Source: Halomicronema sp. CCY15110 (GTDB lineage: Bacteria; Cyanobacteriota; Cyanobacteriia; Phormidesmidales; Phormidesmidaceae). From it: 63,014 nt of DNA. Each line of letters begins with the position of its first letter. Position 1 is the stretch's first letter. Under the pieces are notes generated by a model. It was not told where the DNA came from. It did no database searches and saw nothing but the letters and a program-made list of their open reading frames with translations. Below are positions 18,795-28,338 of this stretch, piece after piece. Location: positions 1 through 63,014 of the forward strand of contig NZ_JACSWC010000441.1 of NCBI RefSeq assembly GCF_016888165.1. Reading direction: 5' to 3'. Both the position numbers and the translations under genes were made by a program.

Positions 18795-19856
18795 CTAATG
18801 CACCGCTGGTTCGTCTACTTCTTCTAGCAGGCTAGTGAGTTGTTGTCGCCGCAGCATCGATTCGATGACGGAACCAGGCTGGCGCTCGTGAGGCCAGGCA
18901 AAGGCATGGCGAAAAGCGGCTGCTTGGCAGGCTTGTAACTCATCGAAACCGATGATGTCTTGAGTTAGCAAATTTTCATACTCAAAGGGCAAACGCACAT
19001 TGTGCAATCCTGCGTTGTCGGTGCAGATGGCAATATCAACGCCAGCATCAAAGCAGCGATCGAAGACCACTTTTAACTGTCGCAAGTCATCTAATGTGCC
19101 GGTTTTGAGATAAGTGGTCGGGCACACTTCCAGGCATTGCCCTCGCGCTGCGACCTCTCGCAACAAGTCGGGACGCTGGAGGGGAATCTGAATGCCGTGA
19201 CCGATGCGCATGAGGTAAGGCAGTAGCTCCGGATGACAGCCATCTTGGGTTTCAAACACGTGGCCTGTAGTGCTGATGCCTAAGTCCCGAGCGTGGGCGT
19301 ACAGCGCAATATATTCGTCCATGCGCTCCCCATACTTGGCATCGCCTCCGGCCAAATCTACGGCACAAACATACTGGGGATATTGAGCCGCCAGTTCCAC
19401 AATTGCCTGGTTTACCTCATAGGGCAACTTGGAATGCATACAGAGAATCTGCTTCGTCACGATCGGATATTCCGATTGCTGACTGGTTTGCCCTACCACC
19501 TCAATAATTTCTGCCATCTTGTCGATGCGTTCATGCTGGGGCAAATGCTCAGGGGTTCTGAGATAGGGGGTATATCTCAACTCTAAGTAAGCCAGGTTTT
19601 CAAAGATGTAAGCGCCCCGAATCAATCGATACACAAAATAGGGCAATGCCTCGTGGGTCTGAACACTTTCCACCAGAGTATGCAGCTCTAAATACTCAGC
19701 GAGGGTGTTACGAGGGCGGGTGTAGAACGATTCAAAATCGGGATAATCCGCGAAGCGATCGGACACATCCGGGCGATTGCGCTCAAAATAGCGCCACAAG
19801 ACTCTAGGTACAACAGAACCGCCCAAATGACGGTGTAATTCAGCATACAAACTCAT
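18795..19856 (-). CDS. Adenosine deaminase family protein with Asp-to-Asn change at the active site
   Basis: 353 residues. Members hydrolytically deaminate adenosine, adenine or related compounds with one zinc. Metal and catalytic positions are recognisable: H8 and H10 (HRHLGG), the H199/E202 pair, H220 (RIGHG) and D280. The EVCPTTYLKTG block is also clear. The usual Asp-Asp pair is TDN here (D280, N281), so the substrate-contacting second aspartate is Asn. The protein may therefore have altered substrate choice or low classical activity. It is divergent from purA, which fits purine interconversion. ATG 19856 starts directly at the family's N-terminus. Confidence 0.85.
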   Translation of the reverse strand: MSLYAELHRHLGGSVVPRVLWRYFERNRPDVSDRFADYPDFESFYTRPRNTLAEYLELHTLVESVQTHEALPYFVYRLIRGAYIFENLAYLELRYTPYLRTPEHLPQHERIDKMAEIIEVVGQTSQQSEYPIVTKQILCMHSKLPYEVNQAIVELAAQYPQYVCAVDLAGGDAKYGERMDEYIALYAHARDLGISTTGHVFETQDGCHPELLPYLMRIGHGIQIPLQRPDLLREVAARGQCLEVCPTTYLKTGTLDDLRQLKVVFDRCFDAGVDIAICTDNAGLHNVRLPFEYENLLTQDIIGFDELQACQAAAFRHAFAWPHERQPGSVIESMLRRQQLTSLLEEVDEPAVH

Positions 19857-20160
19857 GAAAACCCCTGGAATGAAATGAATAAAAGCGTAAAGAACTGTAA
19901 AACATCTTGGAAGTTATCTACCGTTTTAGCGCAAACAACGCATTACCGTTTTAAACTCATACGTTTAGCTTGAATTTTGTCAATTCACCTCAGGTTGAAG
20001 CCGCAGGGCGGAAATCCTGTTGGTGTACAGTCAGCAACGACTAAATCGCGGATTGACTGACACAGCAATGATCTAACTTGAGCTGAAAAAATGAAATCTT
20101 GACAGGCTTGCAAAAATTTGCGGATAATGATCATTTGTGTGAACAGAAGACCTTAAGACA
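19857..20160. other. Divergent spacer between deaminase gene and purA
   Basis: A 304-bp A/T-rich spacer. It holds the strong purA promoter listed separately; I see nothing else certain, and no obvious operator shared by the two genes. Confidence 0.5.
20099..20128 (+). promoter_or_regulatory. Sigma-70-type promoter of purA
   Basis: A perfect TTGACA (20099-20104), an 18-base spacer and GATAAT (20123-20128) lie about 30 bases before the purA TTG start. This is the best -35/-10 pair I see in the window. The expected transcript start near 20135 would leave a leader of only about 25 bases. Confidence 0.75.
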
Positions 20161-21498
20161 TTGGCAAACGTCGTAGTAATTGGTGCCCAGTGGGGCGACG
20201 AAGGGAAAGGGAAAGTCACTGACCTCTTGAGCCGATCGGCTCACGTAGTCGTCCGTTATCAGGGCGGCGTAAATGCAGGTCATACGGTCGTTGTTCAAGG
20301 TCAGATTTTTAAGCTGCACTTGATTCCTTCGGGCATTTTGTATCCCGATACCGAGTGTGTCATTGGTAGTGGCACTGTCGTTGATCCGCGCGAAATTATT
20401 AAAGAATTGGACATGCTGGAGGGGTTCGGCATTTCGACCCAAAAGTTATTCATTTCTGAAGCAGCGCATGTGACGATGCCGTATCACCGTTTGTTAGACC
20501 AAGCCTCGGAAGAGCGGCGCGGCAGCAAAAAAATCGGTACGACCCGTCGCGGCATTGGCCCGACCTATGCCGATAAGTCTGAGCGGGTCGGCATCCGCAT
20601 GATTGACCTTGTGGGTATGGACGGGCTCGATGAGCAAATTGAGTGGACGATCCAATACAAGAATGTTGTCCTCGAAAAGCTGTATGGCCTAGAACCGCTT
20701 GATCCGAAGGCGGTCATCGAAGAGTACAAGGGCTATGCTGATCGGCTGCGTCCCCATGTGGTCGATGGCTCTTTGTTGATTGATCAAGCGATTCGCGATC
20801 GCAAAAACATTCTCTTTGAAGGGGCGCAAGGTACGCTACTTGACCTTGATCATGGCACGTATCCCTACGTCACTTCTTCTAATCCCGTGGCCGGGGGAGC
20901 CTGCATTGGCTCTGGCGTCGGGCCGACCATGATCGATCGCGTGATTGGCGTTGCCAAAGCCTACACGACCCGCGTGGGTGAAGGGCCGTTTCCGACCGAA
21001 TTGATCGGCGGCCTAGGCGATAAGCTCTGCGAGTTGGGGGCGGAGTTTGGCACTACGACCGGACGGCGGCGACGCTGTGGCTGGTTTGATGCCGTGATTG
21101 GTCGCTATGCCGTGCGCATTAACGGGATTGACTGCTTAGCGATCACGAAGCTCGATGTGCTGGATGAGTTAGACGAAATCCAAGTTTGCACGGCGTACAA
21201 AATCGATGGGGAAATTCATAAAGAATTACCCAGTAGTGGACGGTTGTTTGCGCAGTGCGAACCGATATACACTACTCTTCCGGGTTGGCGGCAATCCACC
21301 GCTGCTTGTCGATTGCTCGAAGACCTGCCGCCCCAGGCGCTGGACTATCTCAAGTTTTTGGCTGAGTTAATGGAAGTCCCTATCGCGATTGTGTCGCTGG
21401 GGGCCAGTCGTGACCAGACCATCATCGTGGAAGACCCCATCCACGGCCCCAAAAGAGCTCTGCTTTATGAAAATGGTAGTGCCTCTCAAGTAGCTTGA
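20161..21498 (+). CDS. purA: Adenylosuccinate synthetase
   Basis: 445 residues. It makes adenylosuccinate from IMP, aspartate and GTP, the first committed step to AMP. The N-terminal GTP-binding motif [11 protein letters not shown], the catalytic-region NAGHTV, the IMP-site block [11 protein letters not shown] and the C-terminal [10 protein letters not shown] are all intact. Translation starts at TTG 20161: family homology begins at once ([10 protein letters not shown]) and no ATG is available upstream in frame. A canonical promoter precedes it. Divergent from the deaminase gene. Confidence 0.98.
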   Translation: MANVVVIGAQWGDEGKGKVTDLLSRSAHVVVRYQGGVNAGHTVVVQGQIFKLHLIPSGILYPDTECVIGSGTVVDPREIIKELDMLEGFGISTQKLFISEAAHVTMPYHRLLDQASEERRGSKKIGTTRRGIGPTYADKSERVGIRMIDLVGMDGLDEQIEWTIQYKNVVLEKLYGLEPLDPKAVIEEYKGYADRLRPHVVDGSLLIDQAIRDRKNILFEGAQGTLLDLDHGTYPYVTSSNPVAGGACIGSGVGPTMIDRVIGVAKAYTTRVGEGPFPTELIGGLGDKLCELGAEFGTTTGRRRRCGWFDAVIGRYAVRINGIDCLAITKLDVLDELDEIQVCTAYKIDGEIHKELPSSGRLFAQCEPIYTTLPGWRQSTAACRLLEDLPPQALDYLKFLAELMEVPIAIVSLGASRDQTIIVEDPIHGPKRALLYENGSASQVA

Positions 21499-21553
21499 TT
21501 GTTCGTTTGTTTGTTTGCCCACAGAAATCCTGTTGAAGTTGTAAGTAAGTCCT

Positions 21554-22180
21554 ATGAAACTGTCAATTGAGTGTCAGAAACGCGATGCTAGCGTTAATCC
21601 CAGAGCCTTGCGCCGCGAGGGACAAATTCCCGCTGTTCTTTATGGACATGACGGCGATACTGCGGTTTCTCTCACTGTCGATCAGCGCTCAGCAGAGCGC
21701 TTGGTGCGCAGCGCTTCGGTCAACAACACACTGATTAACGTCACTGTGCCCGAAATGCCTTGGAACGGTCAGGCATTGTTGCGCGAAGTGCAGACTCATC
21801 CTTGGAAAGACATGCTCTACCATTTGAGCTTCTTTTCCATCGCGAGTCAGTCCAGTGTAGATGTGGTGGTGCGGGTTAACTACACAGGTACGGCCACGGG
21901 AGTTAAGGATGAAGGGGGCACACTGGACATCATGGTGTCTGAGTTAGCGATTCGCTGTGCGCCTGGTGCCATTCCGGAAACTCTGGATATCGATGTTTCT
22001 GGTCTAGCGGTGGGTGAGAACCTTCACATTAGTGACCTGAAACTACCGGCAGGGGTTGAGGCGATCGCGGAAACCGACCAGACTCTGGTGAATGTAGCCG
22101 CGCCGAGAACGGTCACGAGTGATGACTCTGCGGCAACTGCGGTCAGCCCCGTCACCGCTACTGAACCCGCCGCAGAGTAA
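21554..22180 (+). CDS. rplY: 50S ribosomal protein L25 (CTC/TL5 type)
   Basis: 208 residues. It binds 5S rRNA. The N-terminal L25 core includes RALRREGQIPAVLYG, and a C-terminal beta-barrel TL5/CTC domain follows (about residues 95-185). A Thr/Ala-rich tail ends the protein. It is 55 bp downstream of purA on the same strand, so it may be co-transcribed, and a strong terminator closes it at 22199-22227. Confidence 0.95.
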   Translation: MKLSIECQKRDASVNPRALRREGQIPAVLYGHDGDTAVSLTVDQRSAERLVRSASVNNTLINVTVPEMPWNGQALLREVQTHPWKDMLYHLSFFSIASQSSVDVVVRVNYTGTATGVKDEGGTLDIMVSELAIRCAPGAIPETLDIDVSGLAVGENLHISDLKLPAGVEAIAETDQTLVNVAAPRTVTSDDSAATAVSPVTATEPAAE

Positions 22181-22198
22181 TTTTGATTGATTACGACG

Positions 22199-22227
22199 AA
22201 ACCAGGGATGTTTATCCCTGGTTTTTT
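22199..22227 (+). terminator. Rho-independent terminator of rplY
   Basis: A perfect stem of about 11 bp (AAACCAGGGAT with ATCCCTGGTTT), a GTTT loop and a trailing T-run, 20 bases after the rplY stop codon. Confidence 0.92.
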
Positions 22228-22249
22228 ATTGCCAAAAGATTAGGTATTT

Positions 22250-23794
22250 ATGGCTGACTCATCTTTGCCCCCGCTGATTGCACAAATGCTCCAACCGGAG
22301 TTTTATCCCCATGCGGTGAAGCCCCCCATTCGGTTAATGCAAACTCACGTGTCTTATGTGTTGCTGACTGGGGACTTTGCGTACAAAGTGAAAAAGCCAT
22401 TGGATTTTGGCTTCCTCAACTATTCGACCTTGGAGAAGCGACAACATTTTTGTGCGGAAGAACTCCGGCTGAATCAGCGAGCGGCGGCCCCTATATATCT
22501 AGAAGCGTTGCCGATCGCGCAGCAGGGCGATCGCTACGCCTTGGGAACTGCTGGAGCGGGCGAAATCGTGGAATATACCGTCAAGATGCGGCAGTTTCCG
22601 CAATCGACGCTGCTGAGTCACCTTTTTGAGCAAGGGAAACTGTCTGAGGACTTGTTGCGGCAGCTCGCCGAGGTGATCGCCGACTTTCACCTCAAAGCCG
22701 AAACCAGTGACTACATTCGCAACTTTGGCACCGTTGAGAATGTTCGCCAGTCGATCGACGAAAACTATGAGCAGACGGTCGGTTTCATTGGTGGCCCGCA
22801 AACTCAACAACAGTTTGACGACACGAAAGTCTACACCGACGAGTTTTTTGCGACGCAATCAGCGCTGCTGCAACAGCGGCTGGATCAGGGCAAGATTCGG
22901 GCCTGCCACGGTGACTTACACCTCAACAATATTTGCTACTGGCAAGACGAACTCCTCCTGTTTGACTGCATCGAGTTCAACGAGCCGTTCCGGTTTGTGG
23001 ATGTCATGTTTGACATCGCTTACATCATCATGGATTTGACGGTGCAAGGACGGCAGGATTTAGCGGCCATCTTTTTAAGCCACTATGTTGAATGCACCGG
23101 CGATTGGGAAGGACTGCAAGTGTTGCCGCTGTACGTCAGCCGCCAATCCTACGTGCGGGCCAAGGTCACCTCGTTTTTGTTGGGCGATCCCTCAATTGAT
23201 GAGGCCACCAAACAAGCGGCCTCGGACAAGGCGGCGAAGTATTACACGCTGGCCTGGTCTTATGTGCAGCCCCAAGCCGGTCGGTTACTGGTAATGTCAG
23301 GGCTGTCTGGGGCGGGCAAAAGCACTATCGCTCAAGCATTGAGCCGTCAGCTCGGAGGCATTTACATTCGCTCGGATGCCGTCCGCAAGCACCTGGCCGG
23401 AGTGCCTCTGCGGGAGCGGGGCGACGACAGTCTCTACACGCCGGAGATGTCTCAAAAAACCTACGCCCGGCTGACCGCACTCGGAGGCTTGCTGGCGAGT
23501 TTGGGCTATACCGTGATTTTGGATGCGAAGTTCGATCGCGTCGCCACTCGACAACTGGCGATCGCCCAAGCTCAGACCCACAACGTTCCTCTAACCCTGG
23601 TTCACTGTGACGCGCCGACAAAGGTGTTAGAGCAGCGGGTGCGCGATCGCCAGGGCGATATTGCCGATGCGACCGTTGCTGTCCTCGCCAACCAACAGTT
23701 AGAGCCATTCACCGCTGAAGAGCAGCCGTATGTGAAACGGGTTGATACCACTCAACCGTTGCCTGCTCAATTGGCGACTATAGTAGAGGCGTAA
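22250..23794 (+). CDS. Fusion of aminoglycoside-phosphotransferase-like and P-loop kinase domains
   Basis: 514 residues in two halves. The N-terminal half (about 1-330) is a protein-kinase-like APH fold. It has the catalytic loop CHGDLHLNN and a following LLFDCIEFNEPFR segment supplying the metal-binding Asp. The C-terminal half (about 345-510) is a small-molecule P-loop kinase with Walker A GLSGAGKST near residue 350 and conserved IRSDAVRKHLAG and RVRDRQGD blocks, like gluconate or adenylyl-sulfate kinases. Known as bifunctional APH/ATP-binding proteins; substrates are not established. It starts 23 bp after the rplY terminator and therefore needs its own promoter. Confidence 0.9.
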   Translation: MADSSLPPLIAQMLQPEFYPHAVKPPIRLMQTHVSYVLLTGDFAYKVKKPLDFGFLNYSTLEKRQHFCAEELRLNQRAAAPIYLEALPIAQQGDRYALGTAGAGEIVEYTVKMRQFPQSTLLSHLFEQGKLSEDLLRQLAEVIADFHLKAETSDYIRNFGTVENVRQSIDENYEQTVGFIGGPQTQQQFDDTKVYTDEFFATQSALLQQRLDQGKIRACHGDLHLNNICYWQDELLLFDCIEFNEPFRFVDVMFDIAYIIMDLTVQGRQDLAAIFLSHYVECTGDWEGLQVLPLYVSRQSYVRAKVTSFLLGDPSIDEATKQAASDKAAKYYTLAWSYVQPQAGRLLVMSGLSGAGKSTIAQALSRQLGGIYIRSDAVRKHLAGVPLRERGDDSLYTPEMSQKTYARLTALGGLLASLGYTVILDAKFDRVATRQLAIAQAQTHNVPLTLVHCDAPTKVLEQRVRDRQGDIADATVAVLANQQLEPFTAEEQPYVKRVDTTQPLPAQLATIVEA

Positions 23795-23867
23795 ATGAGT
23801 TGAACGGTCTGCTGCCACCGGCATGGAGTCGGGCCGTTCGGCAAGTCTGTCGATCTGCGGGTCAATT

Positions 23868-24164
23868 GTGACTGACAAAATCTTTCCCGTTGCGTTGAAA
23901 CTGTGGCTGGTATTTTTGCTCGCCTTTTTGTTGTTGGGCTACGAAATTGTCCCCAGCATCATCTTTGGGGCGATCGCGGGGTTGGCCGGGGGAACGGTGT
24001 CGGCCTGGTGGCAAACTCCCGGTGGCGAGCCTGCCCCCCCCACAGCTGAACCCAATGCCCTCAACAAACTGGGCGAAAAACTCAATCCTGGACAGGTCCA
24101 AAATCGCCTGCCATTTTTGAAGCTCTTTACCCGCCGCGATCGCCGCTATCCTGGTCCGCGCTAA
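23868..24164 (+). CDS. Small membrane protein of unknown function
   Basis: About 98 residues from GTG 23868 (the frame is open back to 23823). Two close hydrophobic segments (about residues 6-25 and 28-45 from this start) contain glycine-rich IIFGAIAGLAGG. A Pro-rich, then basic cytoplasmic tail ends RRDRRYPGPR. I do not recognise a family with confidence; similar short proteins are common in cyanobacteria. It sits between the kinase fusion and a GNAT gene on the same strand, with short gaps, so co-transcription is likely. Start choice is uncertain. Confidence 0.6.
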   Translation: MTDKIFPVALKLWLVFLLAFLLLGYEIVPSIIFGAIAGLAGGTVSAWWQTPGGEPAPPTAEPNALNKLGEKLNPGQVQNRLPFLKLFTRRDRRYPGPR

Positions 24165-24176
24165 TTTATCGCTGCT

Positions 24177-24665
24177 ATGACGTTCGAGATTCGCGAAATT
24201 CAGCCATCGGATGATGCTGCCATTGCCGCCATCATTCGCCAAGTTTTGACGGAGTTTGGGGCTAATCGTCCCGGCTTTGCCTGGGCTGATCCCGAACTCG
24301 ACCATTTGTCTAATGCTTATGTGGGCGATCGCGCTCTGTACTACGTCGTGACTCACGCCAATCAGGTGATTGGCGGTGCCGGGATCGCGCCGTTCCCCTG
24401 TGAACAGGCACACCTGTGCGAGCTGCAAAAAATGTATCTCTTGCCCGGATTTCGCGGACAAGGCATTGGACGACACCTGATGCAGCGATTACTCGATGCA
24501 GCTATCACCTTGCGATATCGCGGCTGCTACTTAGAAACTTTTGACGCCATGCACAGCGCGATCGCCCTGTATCAAAAATCGGGCTTTGAGCCCGTCAAAA
24601 CGCCCCTGGGCGACTCCGGCCACAATAGTTGCAATCGGTTCTTTGTGCGTTGGTTTGAGGCGTGA
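24177..24665 (+). CDS. GNAT family N-acetyltransferase
   Basis: 162 residues. It has the GNAT fold with the acetyl-CoA pyrophosphate-binding motif LPGFRGQGIGRHLM (R/Q-x-x-G-x-G/A) in the centre and a terminal YQKSGFEPV segment typical of the family. The substrate cannot be told. It starts 12 bp after the small membrane protein gene, in line with a short operon beginning at 22250, and converges on larB. Confidence 0.88.
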   Translation: MTFEIREIQPSDDAAIAAIIRQVLTEFGANRPGFAWADPELDHLSNAYVGDRALYYVVTHANQVIGGAGIAPFPCEQAHLCELQKMYLLPGFRGQGIGRHLMQRLLDAAITLRYRGCYLETFDAMHSAIALYQKSGFEPVKTPLGDSGHNSCNRFFVRWFEA

Positions 24666-24698
24666 GACTGTGCTGCATGTTTCAGCCGAATCGGTTCT

Positions 24699-25487
24699 CT
24701 AGAAGCGATCGCCTTTTTCCTGAAGGCGTTGAGCAGTCCGCAAAATCTGTCCTGCCAGCATCGCTGCTCCAAAGCCGTTATCGATATTCACCACGCCGAT
24801 CCCCGTGGCACAAGAGTTGAGCATGGTGAGCAATGCCGACACCCCGCCGAAATTGGCACCATAGCCCACACTGGTCGGCACCGCCACAATGGGCACATCC
24901 GAGAAGCCCGCCACCACGCTAGGCAATGCCCCTTCCATACCCGCCACCACAATCAGCACATCGGCTTGGGCCACCATATCGCGATGGCGCAACAAGCGGT
25001 GAATGCCGGCGACCCCCACATCCCACAGCCGCAGCACGTTAAACCCGGAGAGTTCTGCGGTGATTGCCGCCTCTTCCGCCACGGGCAAATCCGCCGTGCC
25101 CGCCGTCAAAATGCCCATGATGCCGGGATGCTGCGGTTGACGATTCATGGGCACTAGCGCACAAATTCTGGCGGTTTCAAAATACATGACCTCTGGTAGC
25201 AGCCCCCGAATTTGTTGCGCTATATCGGAGTCGATGCGGGTGGCCATGACCACGGGGGTGCGATCGCGCATCGCTCGCATAATCGCCACAATCTGTTCGA
25301 CTGTTTTCCCCGGTCCCCAAATCACCTCGGGAAAGCCCGTGCGCAGCGATCGATGATGATCCACCTTGGCAAACTCATCAATCGGCTCAAACTCTAAATA
25401 TTTGAGCTTTTCAAACGCCGACTGCGGGCTCACTTGCCCCTGAGCGATCGCCTCTAATAACTGCCGCAACGCCTCTGGCTGTGTCAC
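24699..25487 (-). CDS. larB: LarB/CpmA: pyridinium-3,5-biscarboxylate mononucleotide synthase family
   Basis: 262 residues. LarB carboxylates and hydrolyses nicotinate adenine dinucleotide to start nickel-pincer cofactor synthesis. The cyanobacterial homologue is also known as CpmA, identified as a circadian phase modifier in Synechococcus elongatus. The N-terminal helical part reads KLKYLEFEPIDEFAKVDHHR and is followed by a PurE-like domain (about residues 120-255) with TAGTADLPVAEEAA and PTSVGYGANFGGVSALL. No larC or larE is in the window, so the cofactor route cannot be inferred from context. ATG 25487 is the natural start. It is a single gene. Confidence 0.92.
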   Translation of the reverse strand: MTQPEALRQLLEAIAQGQVSPQSAFEKLKYLEFEPIDEFAKVDHHRSLRTGFPEVIWGPGKTVEQIVAIMRAMRDRTPVVMATRIDSDIAQQIRGLLPEVMYFETARICALVPMNRQPQHPGIMGILTAGTADLPVAEEAAITAELSGFNVLRLWDVGVAGIHRLLRHRDMVAQADVLIVVAGMEGALPSVVAGFSDVPIVAVPTSVGYGANFGGVSALLTMLNSCATGIGVVNIDNGFGAAMLAGQILRTAQRLQEKGDRF

Positions 25488-25678
25488 TCAAGATTCCTAA
25501 CTGCAACCTGTCTAGCGTATCGCGATGGCGTGGGTTACGGGCTGTCCCCGATGGGCGTGGGCAAAGAGGTCGTGATCGGCAAAACACCCTGAAGTGTGCC
25601 AGAAAGATTGAACGCATGTATCATTCCATTTGCAGGGCCGCCTATCTGCCACAGGCAATTGCAGTGCGTTGAGGGTGG

Positions 25679-26818
25679 GTGAGCGATCGCCGTTTTCAGC
25701 TTTTCCCGCGCAGCATGGTTTTAGAACTGCTTACTCGCATTTTGGTATGGGCGGCCATGGGGCTGTTCATCTGGTACGTGCTGCTGAAATTTATCCCCCG
25801 CAACTTTTTGACGTGGTTTGGGGGAGCCATTATTTTGACGTTGTTTGTGCTGTCATTCATTGACCCCAACGACGACACCATTGGTTCGATTTGGCAAATT
25901 ATTTCGCTGCCGTTGACGCCACTCGGGGCGACCTTGGGGCTGCTGATTTTAGCCCTCGCCGACAAGAAAATAAAAAGTCGATATGTCTGGGTGGCCTTGG
26001 TTATCTTGCTGGTAACCAGTGTGCCGCTCTTTGCCCGTACCATCGTGAACCAGGCCGAACAAGCGGTGCAAGAAGCCTACCGGGTGCAACAGGGCATTTG
26101 CGAAGATGTCTGCCCGACGGGCATTCCCACGACGATTCCCCTGGGTCAAGTCGTCGTTGAGGTCGTGATCGCGGACAATGTAGACTTAATCGCGCCCTTA
26201 GAGACCTTTCCTAATCAGATTGATAGCGAGGTTGCACTTGACCCTATCTTAGTGACTCGCCTGGCCAGTGCCGCCCGGTTAGAGGGGCGCTTGCGAGCCC
26301 AGGGCAGCACGCCGCTGGTGTATGTAACCGCTGGCCCCTTGTACGGCTCCGCAGAAGAAAAAGCCGCCAAAGAAAATACATTACGCCAAATCCTCATCAA
26401 TGGCGGGGTGCCAGCCGCCAGTATCTCGGTGGGTGATGCTGGCATGAATATTCATGGTGCCATGCGCGACGTGAGAGGCTTGTTAGAAGAGCGGGGGACT
26501 TTACCCGATCCAGATTTGCCCCAGCGCGATACCCAGCGGGTGGCGTTAGTCGCTCCCGCTCTGTCGATGCGCCGCGCCGCCCTCACGTTCGAAAAAGAGA
26601 GGCTACAAGTGATTGCTTGGCCGACCAATCTATATGGCAGCAGCAGCCCCACTGGCGATACCCTCGCACAACTATCAGACTTGGTTCCCAGTGTCGAAGC
26701 TCTACGCCTCACCAGTCGCTATTGGAACGAAGTGCTGACGTCGTTTTACTACTTTTTGCGGGGCTGGCTACCCGGCTTCAACGTGCGGTGGAATGAGGTA
26801 GTCGAGTTAGTGCCTTAA
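25679..26818 (+). CDS. YdcF/DUF218-like membrane protein
   Basis: 379 residues from GTG 25679. The N-terminal 120 residues carry about four hydrophobic segments. The remainder is a soluble domain resembling the YdcF/ElyC (DUF218) fold, with an RLASAARLEGRL helix, a VYVTAGP strand, GGVPAASI and a late VALVAPALSMRRAALTFE block that parallels the 'VTs..H..RA' segment. The match is divergent. A pair of cysteines (ICEDVC) follows the last helix and may form a disulfide. Envelope-related function is inferred from ElyC relatives. Confidence 0.6.
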   Translation: MSDRRFQLFPRSMVLELLTRILVWAAMGLFIWYVLLKFIPRNFLTWFGGAIILTLFVLSFIDPNDDTIGSIWQIISLPLTPLGATLGLLILALADKKIKSRYVWVALVILLVTSVPLFARTIVNQAEQAVQEAYRVQQGICEDVCPTGIPTTIPLGQVVVEVVIADNVDLIAPLETFPNQIDSEVALDPILVTRLASAARLEGRLRAQGSTPLVYVTAGPLYGSAEEKAAKENTLRQILINGGVPAASISVGDAGMNIHGAMRDVRGLLEERGTLPDPDLPQRDTQRVALVAPALSMRRAALTFEKERLQVIAWPTNLYGSSSPTGDTLAQLSDLVPSVEALRLTSRYWNEVLTSFYYFLRGWLPGFNVRWNEVVELVP

Positions 26819-26997
26819 GCAACCCCTTAAGGGAAAAGCGGTAAATAACCTGCTACGCGAAGGCTCTGGATGAAGAGATGAGTTGTTGGGAGGATGGAGA
26901 CTGGCGCAGGGGAGCCGCTATGCTAATGGCGAGCGCGTGGCTAGAAACGATCACCCCACACCCTTCATCCTCATCGGATAAACCAGAGTTGTGAGGG

Positions 26998-28338
26998 TTA
27001 TTCGTCAGGCGATCGCCCCACCTGCTGCGGCGTTGTTGGCATGGAGCGATCGCTTTGGATGGTCGGCGCTAGAGATTCAACCGCTTGAATAAACTGGGGA
27101 TCCTGTTCAGACGCCAAGCGAGTCAGATCACGGAAGAGGTCACGTTCTTCGCTGTTGCTCAACTGCACTTCAATATCGGGCGTAATGCCCTTTTGGCTGA
27201 TATCCGTGCCATTGGGCGTGTAGTAATGGGCGATCGTCACTGCCAGACCGGAACCATCCGATAGACCATAGAGCGACTGCACCAGTGCTTTGCCATAGGT
27301 CGTCGTGCCGACCACCGTTGCCCGGTTATTATCTTGCAAAGCCCCCGTCAAAATTTCGCTAGAACTGGCAGAGCGGTTATTCACCAACACTGCCATCGGC
27401 AAATCCGTCAACGCGGAACGATTGGCCGTAATCTCGGAGGGGTCGCCGTTGCGGTCAAGGGTGCGGACAATGGGGCCTCGCTGGAGCCACAGGCGGCTAA
27501 TTTCAATGCTGGCCGAAAGTAGCCCGCCGGGATTGCCCCGCAAGTCTAAGACAAACGCCTCGGCCTGTTGATCAGACAGCGTTTCGATCGCTTCCACCAT
27601 TTGTTCGGTCGCGTGACCACTAAATTCATCTAACCGAATGTAGCCAATGCGGTAGCCATTGACTTGCTTGAGGTCGTGGGCAACCGTCGGTAATTCCAAG
27701 CGGGCTCGCGTCAAAATCACCGATTGGGGATCGCTGCTATTGCGGGAATAGGTCACCGTTACTTGGGAGTTTTCATCCCCCCGCAACAGTTGTGCCACGC
27801 CGCTGGCACTGAGCCGATCCACTGATTGTCCATCCACTAGCAAAATGCGATCGCCCACGCGCAATCCCCGTTCGGCTGCGGGTGAATCGTCCAGCACCGT
27901 GGTCACTACAATGGTGCGGGTCTGCGCATCACGCTGCACCTGTAACCCGACGCCCGAGACCTCGCCAGCGGTTTGGTCCGAAATTTCCGCATACTCGCGA
28001 GGATCCAAGAACCGCGTGTAGGGATCGTCCAAACGGCGCAACTCATCGCGCAAAGCATCATAGGCAGCTTCTGTAGACGTGTAATCGCGATCGAGCAAGC
28101 GCTGCCGGACGGCCAACCAATCCGTTTGATTAAAAGTGGAATCGACGTATTCCTGATGAACTAGCTGCCATGCTTCATCCAGCACCGCTTTGGGACTGTC
28201 TTCGGCCAGTTCTGCGGCCTCAGCCACCGCTTGAAACGTAGGTGCCACAGTGGATAAAGCTGTCAGTAGCGACGTGGCGATCGCTCCCTTAGCAACAGTC
28301 ATCAGCGAAGAAACTCGTCGGTTCACAGCGCGGGTCAT
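26998..28338 (-). CDS. C-terminal processing peptidase, S41 family (CtpB/CtpC-like)
   Basis: 446 residues. This exported protease belongs to the family that matures photosystem II D1 and other thylakoid or periplasmic proteins. An N-terminal signal peptide ends near residue 40. A PDZ domain (about 125-215) precedes the S41 core with FVLDLRGNPGGLL. The predicted Ser-Lys dyad is S325 (RSASSSEI) and K350 (TTYGKALVQ), 25 residues apart as in known Ctp enzymes. A disordered tail ends the protein. The sequence looks unlike the canonical D1-processing CtpA, so CtpB or CtpC is more likely; this is judged by eye. Confidence 0.9.
   Translation of the reverse strand: MTRAVNRRVSSLMTVAKGAIATSLLTALSTVAPTFQAVAEAAELAEDSPKAVLDEAWQLVHQEYVDSTFNQTDWLAVRQRLLDRDYTSTEAAYDALRDELRRLDDPYTRFLDPREYAEISDQTAGEVSGVGLQVQRDAQTRTIVVTTVLDDSPAAERGLRVGDRILLVDGQSVDRLSASGVAQLLRGDENSQVTVTYSRNSSDPQSVILTRARLELPTVAHDLKQVNGYRIGYIRLDEFSGHATEQMVEAIETLSDQQAEAFVLDLRGNPGGLLSASIEISRLWLQRGPIVRTLDRNGDPSEITANRSALTDLPMAVLVNNRSASSSEILTGALQDNNRATVVGTTTYGKALVQSLYGLSDGSGLAVTIAHYYTPNGTDISQKGITPDIEVQLSNSEERDLFRDLTRLASEQDPQFIQAVESLAPTIQSDRSMPTTPQQVGRSPDE

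Noticed and set aside
23862-24476. 204-codon minus-strand frame opposite the small membrane protein and GNAT genes
   Set aside because: It lies antisense to two well-supported genes and shows no family features.
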